DNA from: a bacterium HR24
GTDB lineage: Bacteria > Chloroflexota > Dehalococcoidia > SM23-28-2 > HRBIN24
NCBI GenBank assembly: GCA_002898715.1
Contig: BEIA01000013.1
Span: 1-32,565 of the forward strand
Reading direction: 5' to 3'
DNA length: 32,565 bases
Shown here piece after piece: positions 17,594 to 28,306 of this stretch. The notes under the pieces were generated by a model that searched no databases, was not told the origin of the DNA, and saw only the letters and a program-made list of their open reading frames with translations. Position 1 is the first letter of the stretch. Each line of letters starts with the position of its first letter. Position numbers and translations under genes: made by a program.

Positions 17594-18400
17594 ATGGGCG
17601 CCGTGGGCGATGCCCTGCGGGACGCCCTGGCGCGCTTCGAGCCCGCCAGCGTCCTCGATATCCTGGCCATTGCCGTCCTGATCTACCTGGCGCTGGTGCT
17701 GCTGCGGGGCACCGTGGCCATCACCCTGCTGAGGGGCGTGGTCATCTTGGTGGTGGCCATGCTCATTCTGGCCCAGGTGCTGGACCTAACGGTGCTCCAG
17801 TTCGTGCTGCGCAACGCCCTGCCCGCCGTGCTCATCGCCCTGGCCATCGTCTTTCAGCCGGAGCTACGTCGCTTCCTGGAGCGGCTGGGGCGCACCGGCC
17901 TGTGGTTGCGGCCTCCACGCCATGCCTACGACCAGACGGTGGACGCGGTGGTGCAGGCGGCCATAGAGCTGGCCCGCCGTCGCCACGGCGCTCTAATCGC
18001 CCTTGAACGCGAGACCGGGCTGGAGGACTACGCTGAGACGGGGGTGAAGCTGGACGCGCTGGTGAGCCGGGAGCTGTTGATGGGCATCTTCTACCCCAAC
18101 TCCCCCTTGCACGATGGGGCCACCATCGTCCGCGGCAACCGGGTGGTGGCGGCCGGCTGCACCCTGCCCCTCTCCCAGCGGCTGGAAGGGGAGAGCGCCG
18201 GGCTGCGCCACCGTGCCGCCCTGGGCCTGGCCGAAGCCACCGACGCCGTCTGCGTAGTGGTCTCCGAGGAGGCAGGACAGGTATCGGTGGCCGCCAACGG
18301 CCGCATCCTCTGGGGGCTGGACGAGCGCCAGTTGAGGGCGGTGCTGCGCAGCATCCTGGCGCCGCCCGAGCCGGGCCTGCGCCCAGTGCGGCCACTCTAG
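17594..18400 (+). CDS. cdaA: Diadenylate cyclase CdaA (DisA_N domain)
   Basis: Three N-terminal TM helices; DGATIVRGNRVVAAGCTLPLS and GLRHRAALGLAEATDAVCVVVSEE carry the DGA and RHR motifs. Confidence 0.95.
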   Translation: MGAVGDALRDALARFEPASVLDILAIAVLIYLALVLLRGTVAITLLRGVVILVVAMLILAQVLDLTVLQFVLRNALPAVLIALAIVFQPELRRFLERLGRTGLWLRPPRHAYDQTVDAVVQAAIELARRRHGALIALERETGLEDYAETGVKLDALVSRELLMGIFYPNSPLHDGATIVRGNRVVAAGCTLPLSQRLEGESAGLRHRAALGLAEATDAVCVVVSEEAGQVSVAANGRILWGLDERQLRAVLRSILAPPEPGLRPVRPL

Positions 18401-18421
18401 TCTCCCCGCCGTGGACAGGCC

Positions 18422-19684
18422 ATGCTGAGGGAAGCCCAGCGCTACTATCACGCCTCGCTGTTGCTGGCCCGCCGGGCCATCGCCTCCCTGCGGGAGAACG
18501 CGGGGTTGGCCTTTTTATCCCTGCTGCTGGCGGTGCTCCTGTGGGTGTTCGTGGGCGGACAGGAAGAGCAGAGCACGCTCCGCAGCGGGCTGGTGCCCAA
18601 CGTGGAGGTGCCCGTGCAGCCCGTGAACCTGCCGCAGGGGCTGGCCCTGGCCTCGGAGCTGCCCAGGGTGCGCGTGCGGGCCGAAGCTTCCGCCGACGTA
18701 TGGGACCGACTGAGTCCCGACGACTTCCGCGCCTTCGTCGTCCTCAGCGGCCTCCCCGAAGGGCGGCACCAGGTGCCAGTGCAGGCCGAACCGCGTACGT
18801 CCCGTGGTGGCCTGCGCGTGCTGGGTGCCGACCCGGCGCGCATCGAGGTCTCGCTGGTGCCGCTGTTTGTCAAGTCGGTGCCGGTGGAGGTGGTGCTGGA
18901 AGGCAACCCGGCCGACGGCTTCGCTCCCGGGCCGGCCCAGGTGGAGCCAGCACAGGTGACGGTGCTGGGCCCGCAGGAGCTGGTGTCGACGGTGGCCAAG
19001 GCGGTGGCCAGGATCGAGCTCACGGGGGCGCGGGCCGACCTGATGCGCGCCCTCCCCCTGGAGCCCCAGGACAGGCTCGGCGTGCTGGTGCGTGGCGTGT
19101 CCCTGGACCCCTCGGCCGTCAACGTGACGGTGCCTGTGTCCCGCATCGAGTCGGCCCGACTGGTGCCCGTCACGCCTACCATCACCGGCAGCCCCGCCGC
19201 CGGCTACAATGTCACTGGTGTGGAGGTGGACCCGCCGCTGGTGTCCCTGACGGGCCCCGATCAGGCCGTGAGCGCCATCGTCTCACTCAACACGGCTGCG
19301 GTGGACATCCAGGGCGCCCGCGCCGACGTGGTGCGCACGGTGGCCCTGGACCTGCCGGCGGGAGTTACGGTGCGCGGCCAGGGGCAGGTGACGGTCAGGG
19401 TGCGCGTGCAGCCCGCCCCTGGCCAGGCTACCTTCGGCGTGCCCCTGAGGGCGGAGGGCCTGGGGCCCGGCCTGTCCGCGTCCGGCCTGCCGCCGCTTGT
19501 CCAGGTCACCCTTTCCGGCCCACTTCCCCTGCTCCAGACGCTGGACCCCGCTTCCATTGCGGCACGGGTATCGCTGGCCGGGCTAGGGCCGGGACGGCAC
19601 CAGGTGACCGTGCAAGTCACGGCGCCGCCCGACACGCGTCCCCTGGCAGTGATCCCTTCCCAGGTAGAGGTGGTCATCTCCTGA
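18422..19684 (+). CDS. cdaR: YbbR-like domain protein CdaR
   Basis: Single N-terminal TM (ENAGLAFLSLLLAVLLWVFV) and several YbbR-type repeats (VPVEVVLEGNPADGFAPGPAQVEPAQVTVLGPQELV...); directly follows cdaA. Confidence 0.9.
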   Translation: MLREAQRYYHASLLLARRAIASLRENAGLAFLSLLLAVLLWVFVGGQEEQSTLRSGLVPNVEVPVQPVNLPQGLALASELPRVRVRAEASADVWDRLSPDDFRAFVVLSGLPEGRHQVPVQAEPRTSRGGLRVLGADPARIEVSLVPLFVKSVPVEVVLEGNPADGFAPGPAQVEPAQVTVLGPQELVSTVAKAVARIELTGARADLMRALPLEPQDRLGVLVRGVSLDPSAVNVTVPVSRIESARLVPVTPTITGSPAAGYNVTGVEVDPPLVSLTGPDQAVSAIVSLNTAAVDIQGARADVVRTVALDLPAGVTVRGQGQVTVRVRVQPAPGQATFGVPLRAEGLGPGLSASGLPPLVQVTLSGPLPLLQTLDPASIAARVSLAGLGPGRHQVTVQVTAPPDTRPLAVIPSQVEVVIS

Positions 19685-19686
19685 CC

Positions 19687-21039
19687 ATGGGCCAGGAGCG
19701 CGCGGGGCGGGCCGTGGCCGCCCGCCGGCCGGTTGTGGCCATCGTGGGGCGACCCAACGTGGGCAAGTCCACCCTCTTCAACCGCCTGACCGGGGGCCGA
19801 AAGGCGTTGGTGGAGGACATCCCCGGCACCACCCGCGACCGCCTATATGCGGACGTGGAATGGGGCGACCGCGCCTTTACTCTGGTGGACACCGGCGGCC
19901 TGGAACCCACCAGCGAGGAGCCCTTCTCCGTCCTGGTCCGACGGCAGGTGGAGGTCGCCCTGGCCGAAGCGGACGTGGTGATGTTCGTAGTGGACGCTTC
20001 CCAGGGGCCCACCATCACCGACATGGAGATCGCCGAGATGTTGCGCCGCACGGGGTCGCCGGTGTTGCTGGTGGCCAACAAGGCCGACAACGACCGTCGC
20101 CAACAGGCAGCGCTGCAGTTCTACGAGCTGGGCCTCGGGGAGCCCATCGCTATCAGCGCCTACCACGACCTGGGCGTGGACGAGTTGCGTCGCGCCCTGG
20201 CGGCCCTGCTCCCGCCCGCGGAGGCCCTCGCGGCAGTGCCAGCCGAGCTGGCCCTCGCCATTGTCGGGCGGCCCAACGTAGGCAAGTCAATGCTCCTGAA
20301 CGCCATCCTCGGGCAGGAGCGGGTGGTGGTGAGCGAGGTGCCCGGCACCACCCGCGATGCCATCGACACGCCCCTGGAATACCATGGCCATCGCCTGCTG
20401 CTCATCGACACAGCTGGCATCCGCCGCCGGGGGCGCATTGCCCCCGGGCTGGAGCGGCACAGCGTGCAGCGGGCCCAGCAGGCCATACGTCGCTGTGACG
20501 TGGCCCTGCTGGTGATAGACGCGACTGAGGGGGTTACCGCCCAGGACACCCACATTGCTGGCCTGGTACTGGAGGAGTACAAGGGCCTCGTCATCGTGGT
20601 CAACAAGTGGGACCTCATGCCCGACACCGACGACCAGCGGCGGCGCTTCGCCGCCCACGCCCTGGAGCGGCTGAAGTTCGTGCCCTGGGCGCCCCTCGCC
20701 TTCGTCTCCGCCAAGACGGGGCTCAATCTGGAGGGGCTGCTGGAGCTGGCCCTGGAGGTGGGCGAGAAGCGCTCGCAGAGGGTGCCCACCGCCCGTCTCA
20801 ACGCCGCCATCCGCGAGGCGATAGCCAGGCACCCGCCTCCTCCATCGGGAAAGCGGCAGTTCAAGCTGTACTACGTGACCCAGGCCGAGGTGCGGCCACC
20901 CACCTTCGTGTTTTTCTGCAACGACCCCGATCTGCTACACTTTTCTTACCGCCGCTACCTGGAGAACGCGATCCGCCGTGCCTTCGATTTCGAGGGCACA
21001 GCGATAAAGATGGTCTTCCGGGGGCGGAGCGAGGACTGA
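19687..21039 (+). CDS. der: Ribosome biogenesis GTPase Der (EngA)
   Basis: Two G domains, each with GRPNVGKS; DTAGIRRRGRIAPGLERHSVQRA; NKWDLM. ATG at 19687 inside ORF 18541-21039. Confidence 0.97.
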   Translation: MGQERAGRAVAARRPVVAIVGRPNVGKSTLFNRLTGGRKALVEDIPGTTRDRLYADVEWGDRAFTLVDTGGLEPTSEEPFSVLVRRQVEVALAEADVVMFVVDASQGPTITDMEIAEMLRRTGSPVLLVANKADNDRRQQAALQFYELGLGEPIAISAYHDLGVDELRRALAALLPPAEALAAVPAELALAIVGRPNVGKSMLLNAILGQERVVVSEVPGTTRDAIDTPLEYHGHRLLLIDTAGIRRRGRIAPGLERHSVQRAQQAIRRCDVALLVIDATEGVTAQDTHIAGLVLEEYKGLVIVVNKWDLMPDTDDQRRRFAAHALERLKFVPWAPLAFVSAKTGLNLEGLLELALEVGEKRSQRVPTARLNAAIREAIARHPPPPSGKRQFKLYYVTQAEVRPPTFVFFCNDPDLLHFSYRRYLENAIRRAFDFEGTAIKMVFRGRSED

Positions 21040-21040
21040 C

Positions 21041-21703
21041 ATGTGGGAGCTGGCGGTATCGGGCATCGTAGGGTACCTGGTGGGGGCCGTCCCCTTCGGG
21101 TACATCCTGGGGAGGCTGCTCAAGGGCGTCGACGTTCGCCAGTACGGCAGCGGGGCCACGGGGGCAACCAACGTGCTGCGAGTGCTGGGTCCCAAGGCCT
21201 TTCTGGCCACCCTGGTCCTGGACTCCCTCAAGGGCTGGATACCGGTCCTGCTGGCGTGGCACATCACCCACGACCACACCGCCCAGGTGGTGATGGGCAT
21301 CTGCGCCATCGTGGGGCACGACTTCCCGGTCTACATTGGCTTCCGCGGCGGCCGGGGGGTGGCCACGGCCTTCGGGGTGTACGCCGCCCTCCTGTTCCCC
21401 CTGGCCGCCGGGCTCACCGCCCTGGGCATCTTCATCGTGCTCGCCTTCCGCTACATGTCGCTCATGTCCATAATCACCGTGCCTCTGGGCGCCGTCGTCC
21501 TCCTGGCGCTGGGCCTGGCCGAGGTCAGCATGCCCGGCGTGGGGGAGGTGCCCGAATCGTACGCCGTCTTCGGCCTGGTGGCCAGCGCCCTGGTGCTGCT
21601 CAGGCACACGGGCAACATCCGCCGCCTGCTAGCCGGCACCGAGCCCAAGATCGGCGAGGGCGGCAGGCCGCGCATGGCCCCTCATCCGGGCCATGGACAA
21701 TGA
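21041..21703 (+). CDS. plsY: Glycerol-3-phosphate acyltransferase PlsY
   Basis: GYLVGAVPFGYILGRLLKGVDVRQYGSGATGATNVLRVLGPKA and GHDFPVYIGFRGGRGVATAFG. Confidence 0.97.
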   Translation: MWELAVSGIVGYLVGAVPFGYILGRLLKGVDVRQYGSGATGATNVLRVLGPKAFLATLVLDSLKGWIPVLLAWHITHDHTAQVVMGICAIVGHDFPVYIGFRGGRGVATAFGVYAALLFPLAAGLTALGIFIVLAFRYMSLMSIITVPLGAVVLLALGLAEVSMPGVGEVPESYAVFGLVASALVLLRHTGNIRRLLAGTEPKIGEGGRPRMAPHPGHGQ

Positions 21704-23099
21704 CCGTATCGACGAGGTGACGGGATTGGACGCCGACAGCCTGCGGGAGGAGATAGAGAAGGCCCTCAGGGGCTGGGACGCCGACTACCTCGAGATACGC
21801 ATCGACGAGACGTCTGCCACGCGCATCCTGTATCGCGGGCACGAGCTGGAAGAGATCGGCCGCTCCCGGAGCTTCGGCGGCAACGTGCGCGCCCTCTACC
21901 GCGGCGGCTGGGGGTTCGTCAGCTTCAACGATCCCAACGACCTGCGCCGGCGAGTGGAGCAAGCGGTCTCCCAGGCCCGCTTCGTGGGCAGCGAGCGCAG
22001 CCACCTGGCCGAGGTTGAGCCGGTGGTGGACATCGTGCCCCTCGAGGTCGGCAAAGACCCTCGCCAGGTGCCCCTGGCCAGGAAGAAGGAGCTGCTGGAC
22101 GAGTACAACGCGCTGATATGGTCCACGCCGGGGATATCGTCCTCCAACATCTTCTACTCCGACGCCCACAAGCGGGTCGTCTTCGCCAGCTCGGAAGGCT
22201 CCTACGTCCAGCAGGAGCGTATCGACGTGTCCCTACGCATCGGCGCCACCGCGCGGCGCGACGGCGACGTGCAGCAGGCCAGCGTCAGCCTGGGGGCCCT
22301 CAACGACTTCTCGTTCGTCGAGACGCTGCACGACGAGGTGCAGCGGGTGGCCAGGCGGGCGGTAGAGCTGCTGGACGCACCTTATGTCAGGCCGGGCGTC
22401 TACCCAGTGGTGCTGGACCCCATCCTGGCAGGGGTCTTCTGCCACGAGGCCTTCGGGCACCTGTCGGAGGCGGACCACATCTACGAGAACGAGCGCCTGC
22501 GCGAGCTGATGGTGCTGGGCCGGCGCTTCGGCCAGCCCATCCTGAATATCGTGGACGGGGCGGCTGTGCCCGGCCTGCGGGGCAGCTACCGCTACGACGA
22601 CGAGGGGGTGCCCGCCCAGAAGACCTACTTGATCAGAGAGGGGGTGCTGGTGGGGCGCCTGCACTCGCGGGAGACGGCCGCCAAGATGGGCGAGCGGCCC
22701 ACGGGCAACGCCCGCGCCCTGGACTACCGCTTCCCGCCCATCGTGCGCATGACCAATACGTACATCGAGCCCGGCGATGCCACCTTCGAGCAGCTTATCG
22801 CCGACATCAAGGAAGGGGTGTACGCCTGCAACTGGTACGGCGGCACCACCAGCATGGAGATGTTCACCTTCTCTGCCGGCGAGGCCTACATGATACGCAG
22901 GGGGCAGGTGACGGAGCTGCTGCGGCCGGTAAAGCTGACGGGCAACGTGTTCGAGACGCTCATGAACATCGACGGCATCGGTCGCGACCTGGCGTTCAAC
23001 CAGGGTGGGGGGTGCGGCAAGGCGGGGCAGATGCCCCTGCCCGTCTCCAACGGCTCCCCCCACATCCGCATCCGCCAGTGCGTGGTGGGAGAACGGTGA
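21693..23099 (+). CDS. tldD: TldD/PmbA family metallopeptidase (TldD-like, catalytic)
   Basis: HEAFGH zinc motif in FCHEAFGHLSEADHIYEN; start overlaps plsY by 11 bp. Confidence 0.92.
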   Translation: MDNDRIDEVTGLDADSLREEIEKALRGWDADYLEIRIDETSATRILYRGHELEEIGRSRSFGGNVRALYRGGWGFVSFNDPNDLRRRVEQAVSQARFVGSERSHLAEVEPVVDIVPLEVGKDPRQVPLARKKELLDEYNALIWSTPGISSSNIFYSDAHKRVVFASSEGSYVQQERIDVSLRIGATARRDGDVQQASVSLGALNDFSFVETLHDEVQRVARRAVELLDAPYVRPGVYPVVLDPILAGVFCHEAFGHLSEADHIYENERLRELMVLGRRFGQPILNIVDGAAVPGLRGSYRYDDEGVPAQKTYLIREGVLVGRLHSRETAAKMGERPTGNARALDYRFPPIVRMTNTYIEPGDATFEQLIADIKEGVYACNWYGGTTSMEMFTFSAGEAYMIRRGQVTELLRPVKLTGNVFETLMNIDGIGRDLAFNQGGGCGKAGQMPLPVSNGSPHIRIRQCVVGER

Positions 23100-24409
23100 T
23101 GTTGGAGGCCATAATCGAGCTTGCGCTCAGGCGTGGGGCGCAGGAGGCGGAGGCCTTCTACTCCGAGGTGGAGGAGACGCCCGTCCTGTTCGAGGCCAAT
23201 CGCCTCAAGCAGCTCAACGCCCGCCAGGTCTCGGGCGTCGCCCTGCGCGTCATCGCCGGCGGACGCCTGGGGGCCGCCTCCTCCAGCCGCCGGGGGGACG
23301 TGGAGGGCCTGGTGGAGATGGCCCTGGAGTCGGCGCCCTACGGCCCCGAGGCCCGTTTTCACTTCCCCGCCGCCGACTCCTACCCTTCGGTGCAGACCTA
23401 CGACCCGCAGGTGGAGTCGTTCTCCCTGGACGACATGGTCCACCTGGGGCAGGGGCTCATAGACGCCGTCCGCCGCGAGGAGCCGGAGCTGGTCTGCGAC
23501 GCCAGCGTGCGCCGGGCCGTCCACCGGGTAGTGGGCATCAACTCCAACGGCGGCCGCTTCGAATACCGGCGCACCGTCTTCTCCCTGGGCGTGCACGGCA
23601 CCCTGGTGCGGGGCACGGACATGCTCTTCGTCGGCGATGGCCAGGCATCGTGCCAGGCCATCCGCGACGGCGCGACGGTGGTGCAGGAGGTGGTGCGGCA
23701 GATCCTCTGGGCCCGCCGCACCGCGGTCGTCCGCACCGGCGAGATGCCCGTGGTCTTCACCGCCCAGGGCGTTGCCGGGGCGCTGGTGGGACCCCTGGCC
23801 ACCGCCTTTTCGGGCCGGCTGGCCCACCAGGGCCAGTCGCCTCTGGCGGGCCGCCTGGGCGAACCCCTCTACGACCAGCGGTTCTCCCTCTGGGACGACC
23901 CGACCCTCCCCTACCGCACGGGCAGCCGCATCTGCGACGACGAGGGGGTGGCCAGCCGCCGCCTGCCGCTGGTGGACGGCGGCGTCGTCGCCCACTTCCT
24001 GTACGACCTGCAGACGGCCGGCCTTGCCGGCGCCGAGCCCACCGGCCACGGCAGTCGCGGGCCGGGCGGGCAGGTGGGCATCTCCCCCTCCTGCCTGGTC
24101 TTCGCCGAGGGCGAACTGAACCTGGAAGACCTGGTGCGCGAGGTGCGCGACGGCCTGGTGGTGGAGCAGCTCATGGGCGCCGGCCAGGGCAACGTGCTCG
24201 GAGGCGATTTCTCCGGCAACGTGCTACTGGGGTATAAAATAGAGGGTGGTGAGGTAGTGGGCCGGGTCAAGGACACGGTGGTGGCCGGCAACGTCCATCG
24301 CCTCCTGGCCGAGGCCCTGTTGGCGCTGGGTCGCGGGCGCTGGGTCGGGGGCTCCCTCTATGTGCCCCCTATAGCGTTCGCCCGCCTCAGCGTGGCCGCC
24401 AAGGGATAA
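23099..24409 (+). CDS. TldD/PmbA family protein (PmbA/TldE-like, non-catalytic partner)
   Basis: MLEAIIELALRRGAQEAEAFYSEVEETPVLFEANRLKQLNARQ...; lacks HExxxH; ATG overlaps the tldD stop. Confidence 0.9.
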   Translation: MLEAIIELALRRGAQEAEAFYSEVEETPVLFEANRLKQLNARQVSGVALRVIAGGRLGAASSSRRGDVEGLVEMALESAPYGPEARFHFPAADSYPSVQTYDPQVESFSLDDMVHLGQGLIDAVRREEPELVCDASVRRAVHRVVGINSNGGRFEYRRTVFSLGVHGTLVRGTDMLFVGDGQASCQAIRDGATVVQEVVRQILWARRTAVVRTGEMPVVFTAQGVAGALVGPLATAFSGRLAHQGQSPLAGRLGEPLYDQRFSLWDDPTLPYRTGSRICDDEGVASRRLPLVDGGVVAHFLYDLQTAGLAGAEPTGHGSRGPGGQVGISPSCLVFAEGELNLEDLVREVRDGLVVEQLMGAGQGNVLGGDFSGNVLLGYKIEGGEVVGRVKDTVVAGNVHRLLAEALLALGRGRWVGGSLYVPPIAFARLSVAAKG

Positions 24410-24411
24410 CC

Positions 24412-25347
24412 GTGTCCTGGGAAGGACTGCTCCGGGAACTGGCCGACCCCCATACGCCCCTGCGCGCCTCCCGCCTGGCGAGGCTGTCGGATCTGCCCCC
24501 CGCGCGTCAGCGGGAGCTCGCCCGTGCCTGGCCCGGGATCGATGTCTCCCGTCGCCGCCAGATCGTCCAGAGGCTGCTGGAGCTCTCCGAGGAAAATCTC
24601 GAGATGGACTTCTCGCCGGTGTTCCTCATGGCCCTGGACGACCAGGACGCCGATGTGCGCGTGGTGGCGTTACGGGGCCTCACCGGCGAGGAGCGGCTGG
24701 AGATAGCTTCCCGCCTGCTCGCCACCCTGCAGGGCGACCCCGAGCCGCAGGTGCGGGCCGAAGCGGCCCTGGCCCTGGGCAACTTCGTCCTCTTTTACGT
24801 GCTGGGCCAGCTCCGGGAGAAGCACTTCCTGCCCATCGAGCAGGCCCTGAGGAAGGTCATCGAAGACCCGGACGAGGCCGAGGAGGTGCGCGCACGGGCC
24901 CTGGAGGCTATCGGCTACTGCGTAGACCGTCCCTGGGTGAGGGAGGCCATCCGCACCGCCTTCGAGAGCGGCCGCCACCGGCTACGGGTGAGCGCTGTCC
25001 ACGCCATGGGGCGCAGCGCCGAGGAGCGGTGGCTGCCGTTGCTGGTGCGCGAGCTGACCAGCGATGACCCCGAACTGCGCTACGAGGCAGCGCTGGCCTG
25101 CGGCGCCATCGGCGACCGCCAGGCGGTGCCCCACCTGGCGCCCCTGCTGGAGGATCAGGACCAGGAGGTCCGCGAGGCCGCCATCGCCGCCCTGGGCGAG
25201 ATCGGAGGGGAGGAGGCCCGCGAGCTCCTCACGCCGCTGCTGGACGACCCCTCGCCCGCCATCCGGGCAGCGGCGGAGGAGGCCCTGGTGGAGCTCGAGT
25301 TCGCCGCTGATCCCCTCTCCCTGCGCTCGTTCCTGGATGACCGCTAA
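24412..25347 (+). CDS. HEAT-repeat protein
   Basis: Repeated helical units (DQDADVRVVALRGLTGEERLEIASRLLATLQGDPEPQVRAEAALALGNF...; DDPELRYEAALACGAIGDRQAVPHLAPLLEDQDQEVREAAIAALGEIGGEEARELL). Confidence 0.88.
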   Translation: MSWEGLLRELADPHTPLRASRLARLSDLPPARQRELARAWPGIDVSRRRQIVQRLLELSEENLEMDFSPVFLMALDDQDADVRVVALRGLTGEERLEIASRLLATLQGDPEPQVRAEAALALGNFVLFYVLGQLREKHFLPIEQALRKVIEDPDEAEEVRARALEAIGYCVDRPWVREAIRTAFESGRHRLRVSAVHAMGRSAEERWLPLLVRELTSDDPELRYEAALACGAIGDRQAVPHLAPLLEDQDQEVREAAIAALGEIGGEEARELLTPLLDDPSPAIRAAAEEALVELEFAADPLSLRSFLDDR

Positions 25348-25804
25348 ACGTCGCGCCCGGTTACCTGTGGAAGAGGCCGTCTCCGCCGGCGGCGTCGTTT
25401 TCCGGCGCGGCCCCAACGGCATCGAGGTGGTCATTTGCGGCCGCACCAGGGACGGCGTCTGGGGCCTCCCCAAGGGCACCCCTGCCCCCGGCGAATCGCT
25501 GGAGGAGGCGGCGGTGCGCGAGGTGAGCGAGGAGACCGGCCTGCAGGTGCGGCCCCTGCAGAAGATCGGCACCATCGAGTACTGGTTCATGAAGCCTCAG
25601 GAGAAGGTGCGAGTGCACAAGCGCGTCCATCACTACCTGATGGAGCCCGTCGGCGGCAGCACCGACCAGCACGACTGGGAGTACGACCGTGTCGAGTGGG
25701 TGCCGCTGGAAGAGGCCCTCTCCCGCCTCACCTACAAGAACGAGGCCGACGTGGTGAGGCAGGCTGCCCTCCTCTTGCAGGAGATGGAGGGCGACGGGCG
25801 ATGA
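25337..25804 (+). CDS. NUDIX hydrolase
   Basis: Full Nudix box GTPAPGESLEEAAVREVSEETGLQV; ATG at 25337 overlaps the HEAT gene end. Confidence 0.95.
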   Translation: MTAKRRARLPVEEAVSAGGVVFRRGPNGIEVVICGRTRDGVWGLPKGTPAPGESLEEAAVREVSEETGLQVRPLQKIGTIEYWFMKPQEKVRVHKRVHHYLMEPVGGSTDQHDWEYDRVEWVPLEEALSRLTYKNEADVVRQAALLLQEMEGDGR

Positions 25805-26333
25805 TCACTCCCAGGGACGACGTGGTGGCCCGCGGGCGGCGCGTGGTGCTGCGCCGCAAACGGCTCTCGGACGTGGCCGAGGACTACGCCTGGCGCGCCG
25901 ACGAGGAGCTGGCCCGCTTCGACGCCGCCCCTGCCCTGCGCATGCCCTTCCAGGAGTTCGCCCGTAGCTGGGAGATGGACATGCGCTTCAGCGACGTCCC
26001 CTTGCGTAACCTGGCCATAGAGGACGAGCACGGCCGGCGCATCGGTAACATCATGTACTACAACGTGGATCGCTGGCGGAAGGAGGCCGAGATCGGCATC
26101 AGCATCGGCCAGCGAGAGTACTGGAGCCGGGGCTATGGCAGCGACGCCGTACGCGCGCTGGTGCGGCACCTGTTCCGCACTACGGACCTCCGCCGCCTCT
26201 ACCTGCACACTCTCGACTGGAACGTGCGCGCCCAGCGGGCCTTCCAGAAGGCGGGCTTCAGGCCCTGCGGCACCGCCTACCGCAACGGCCACACCTTCGT
26301 GGTGATGGAAGTGCGGCGCGAGTGGCTGCCCGC

Positions 26334-26337
<4 letters not shown>
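25801..26337 (+). CDS. GNAT-family N-acetyltransferase
   Basis: EIGISIGQREYWSRGYGSDAVRALVRHLFRTTDLRRLYLHTLDWNVRAQRAFQKAGFRPCG; ATGA overlap with the Nudix stop. Confidence 0.93.
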
Positions 26338-27272
<935 letters not shown>

Positions 27273-27311
27273 GACCAGTCCTCCTGGGGGTGGAATATCG
27301 TTACGACGGGG

Positions 27312-27749
27312 TCACTGCCCCCGCGAGGGCAGGACGACCACGGCGGTGCCCGGGGTGGTCTTCTGCCCGTCCTCGCTCTCCGTCCATACGTCCAGCTCGA
27401 CGATGTTCTGGCCGTCCTGCTGGTACTTCTTGGTAACGACGCCCTTACAGATGACGTTCTTGTCCACCAGGTCCATGCCGCGGTACTGGCACGCAACCCG
27501 CTTGATGCGCCCGCCCGGGGCGATCCACTCGTGCAGCATGCGGCCCAGCAGGGCGTGCTTCAGTGCCCCGTGCACGATGCGCTCCGGCAGCCCATTGCCC
27601 AGGGCGAAGTCCTTGTCGTAGTGGATCTGGTAAAAGTCGCCGGAGCCGGCAGCCCACATCACCAGCCGCTGCGAGTCGCACAGCACGGTGAGGGTGGGTA
27701 TCTCCTGCCCCTCCTGCACGTCCTCGAAGTAGACCTTCTGCTCGATCAT
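27312..27749 (-). CDS. MaoC-like hydratase/dehydratase, catalytic-type
   Basis: YFEDVQEGQEIPTL; hydratase-type motif AAGSGDFYQIHYDKDFA; HGALKHALLGRMLHEW. Confidence 0.85.
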   Translation of the reverse strand: MIEQKVYFEDVQEGQEIPTLTVLCDSQRLVMWAAGSGDFYQIHYDKDFALGNGLPERIVHGALKHALLGRMLHEWIAPGGRIKRVACQYRGMDLVDKNVICKGVVTKKYQQDGQNIVELDVWTESEDGQKTTPGTAVVVLPSRGQ

Positions 27750-27790
27750 GGCCCGTACCTCCGCTAACAGGTCACACCGACGCCGGCTAC

Positions 27791-28261
27791 CTAGTACCTG
27801 ATGAGGGTGCCGCGCATCTTGGCGACCACCTGGTCGCCGCGCCGGTAGGTCATCTCGCTGACGATGATGAGCATCTTGCCCAGCCGGCCCTCCCGCTCCT
27901 GGAGGTCGACCACCTTGCTGGTCATGGTGAGGACATCGCCGGCGCAGATGTCGTCGAAGTATTCGATGTCGGTGCCGCCGTTCAGGTTGCGGGTCACCGT
28001 GGTCCGGAAGGGCGGAAGGTAGGAACCCGCCTGCGGACGGGCGGGGTTGTACACCGGGTGGCCGAGGAAACCGGGCGGGGCCGGGATGCTGCGGTAGCCC
28101 CGTCGTTTGGCCTCCTCCTCGTCGTAGAAGACCGGGTCGGTGTACCCCACAGCCCGCGCGAACATGCGGCAGGCCGTCTTGTCCACTTCGACGGTGACGG
28201 GCTCCGACTCGCGGCCGATGTACGAACGCATTTCGTCGGTGATGAGGGTCGACTGGGTCAT
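27791..28261 (-). CDS. MaoC N-terminal / FAS1-like dehydratase, probable non-catalytic partner
   Basis: MTQSTLITDEMRSYIGRESEPVTVEVDKTACRMFARAVGYTDPVFYDEEEAKRRGYRSIPAPPGFLGHPVY; lacks the D-x4-H motif. ATG at 28261. Confidence 0.85.
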   Translation of the reverse strand: MTQSTLITDEMRSYIGRESEPVTVEVDKTACRMFARAVGYTDPVFYDEEEAKRRGYRSIPAPPGFLGHPVYNPARPQAGSYLPPFRTTVTRNLNGGTDIEYFDDICAGDVLTMTSKVVDLQEREGRLGKMLIIVSEMTYRRGDQVVAKMRGTLIRY

Positions 28262-28306
28262 GGGTCCCTCCTTCGTCCCTAGAGGTCGGCCTCGCGGCCC
28301 GTGGGA

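Noticed and set aside
18541-19686. N-terminal extension of Der in ORF 18541-21039
   Set aside because: Out-of-frame reading of cdaR; Der starts at ATG 19687.
22118-23098. N-terminal extension of the PmbA-like ORF
   Set aside because: Out-of-frame reading through tldD; the real start is at 23099.
24230-24243. TATAAAAT-like sequence (gggtataaaatagagg)
   Set aside because: Lies inside the pmbA-like coding sequence about 170 bp before its end with no matching -35; probably codon-driven.
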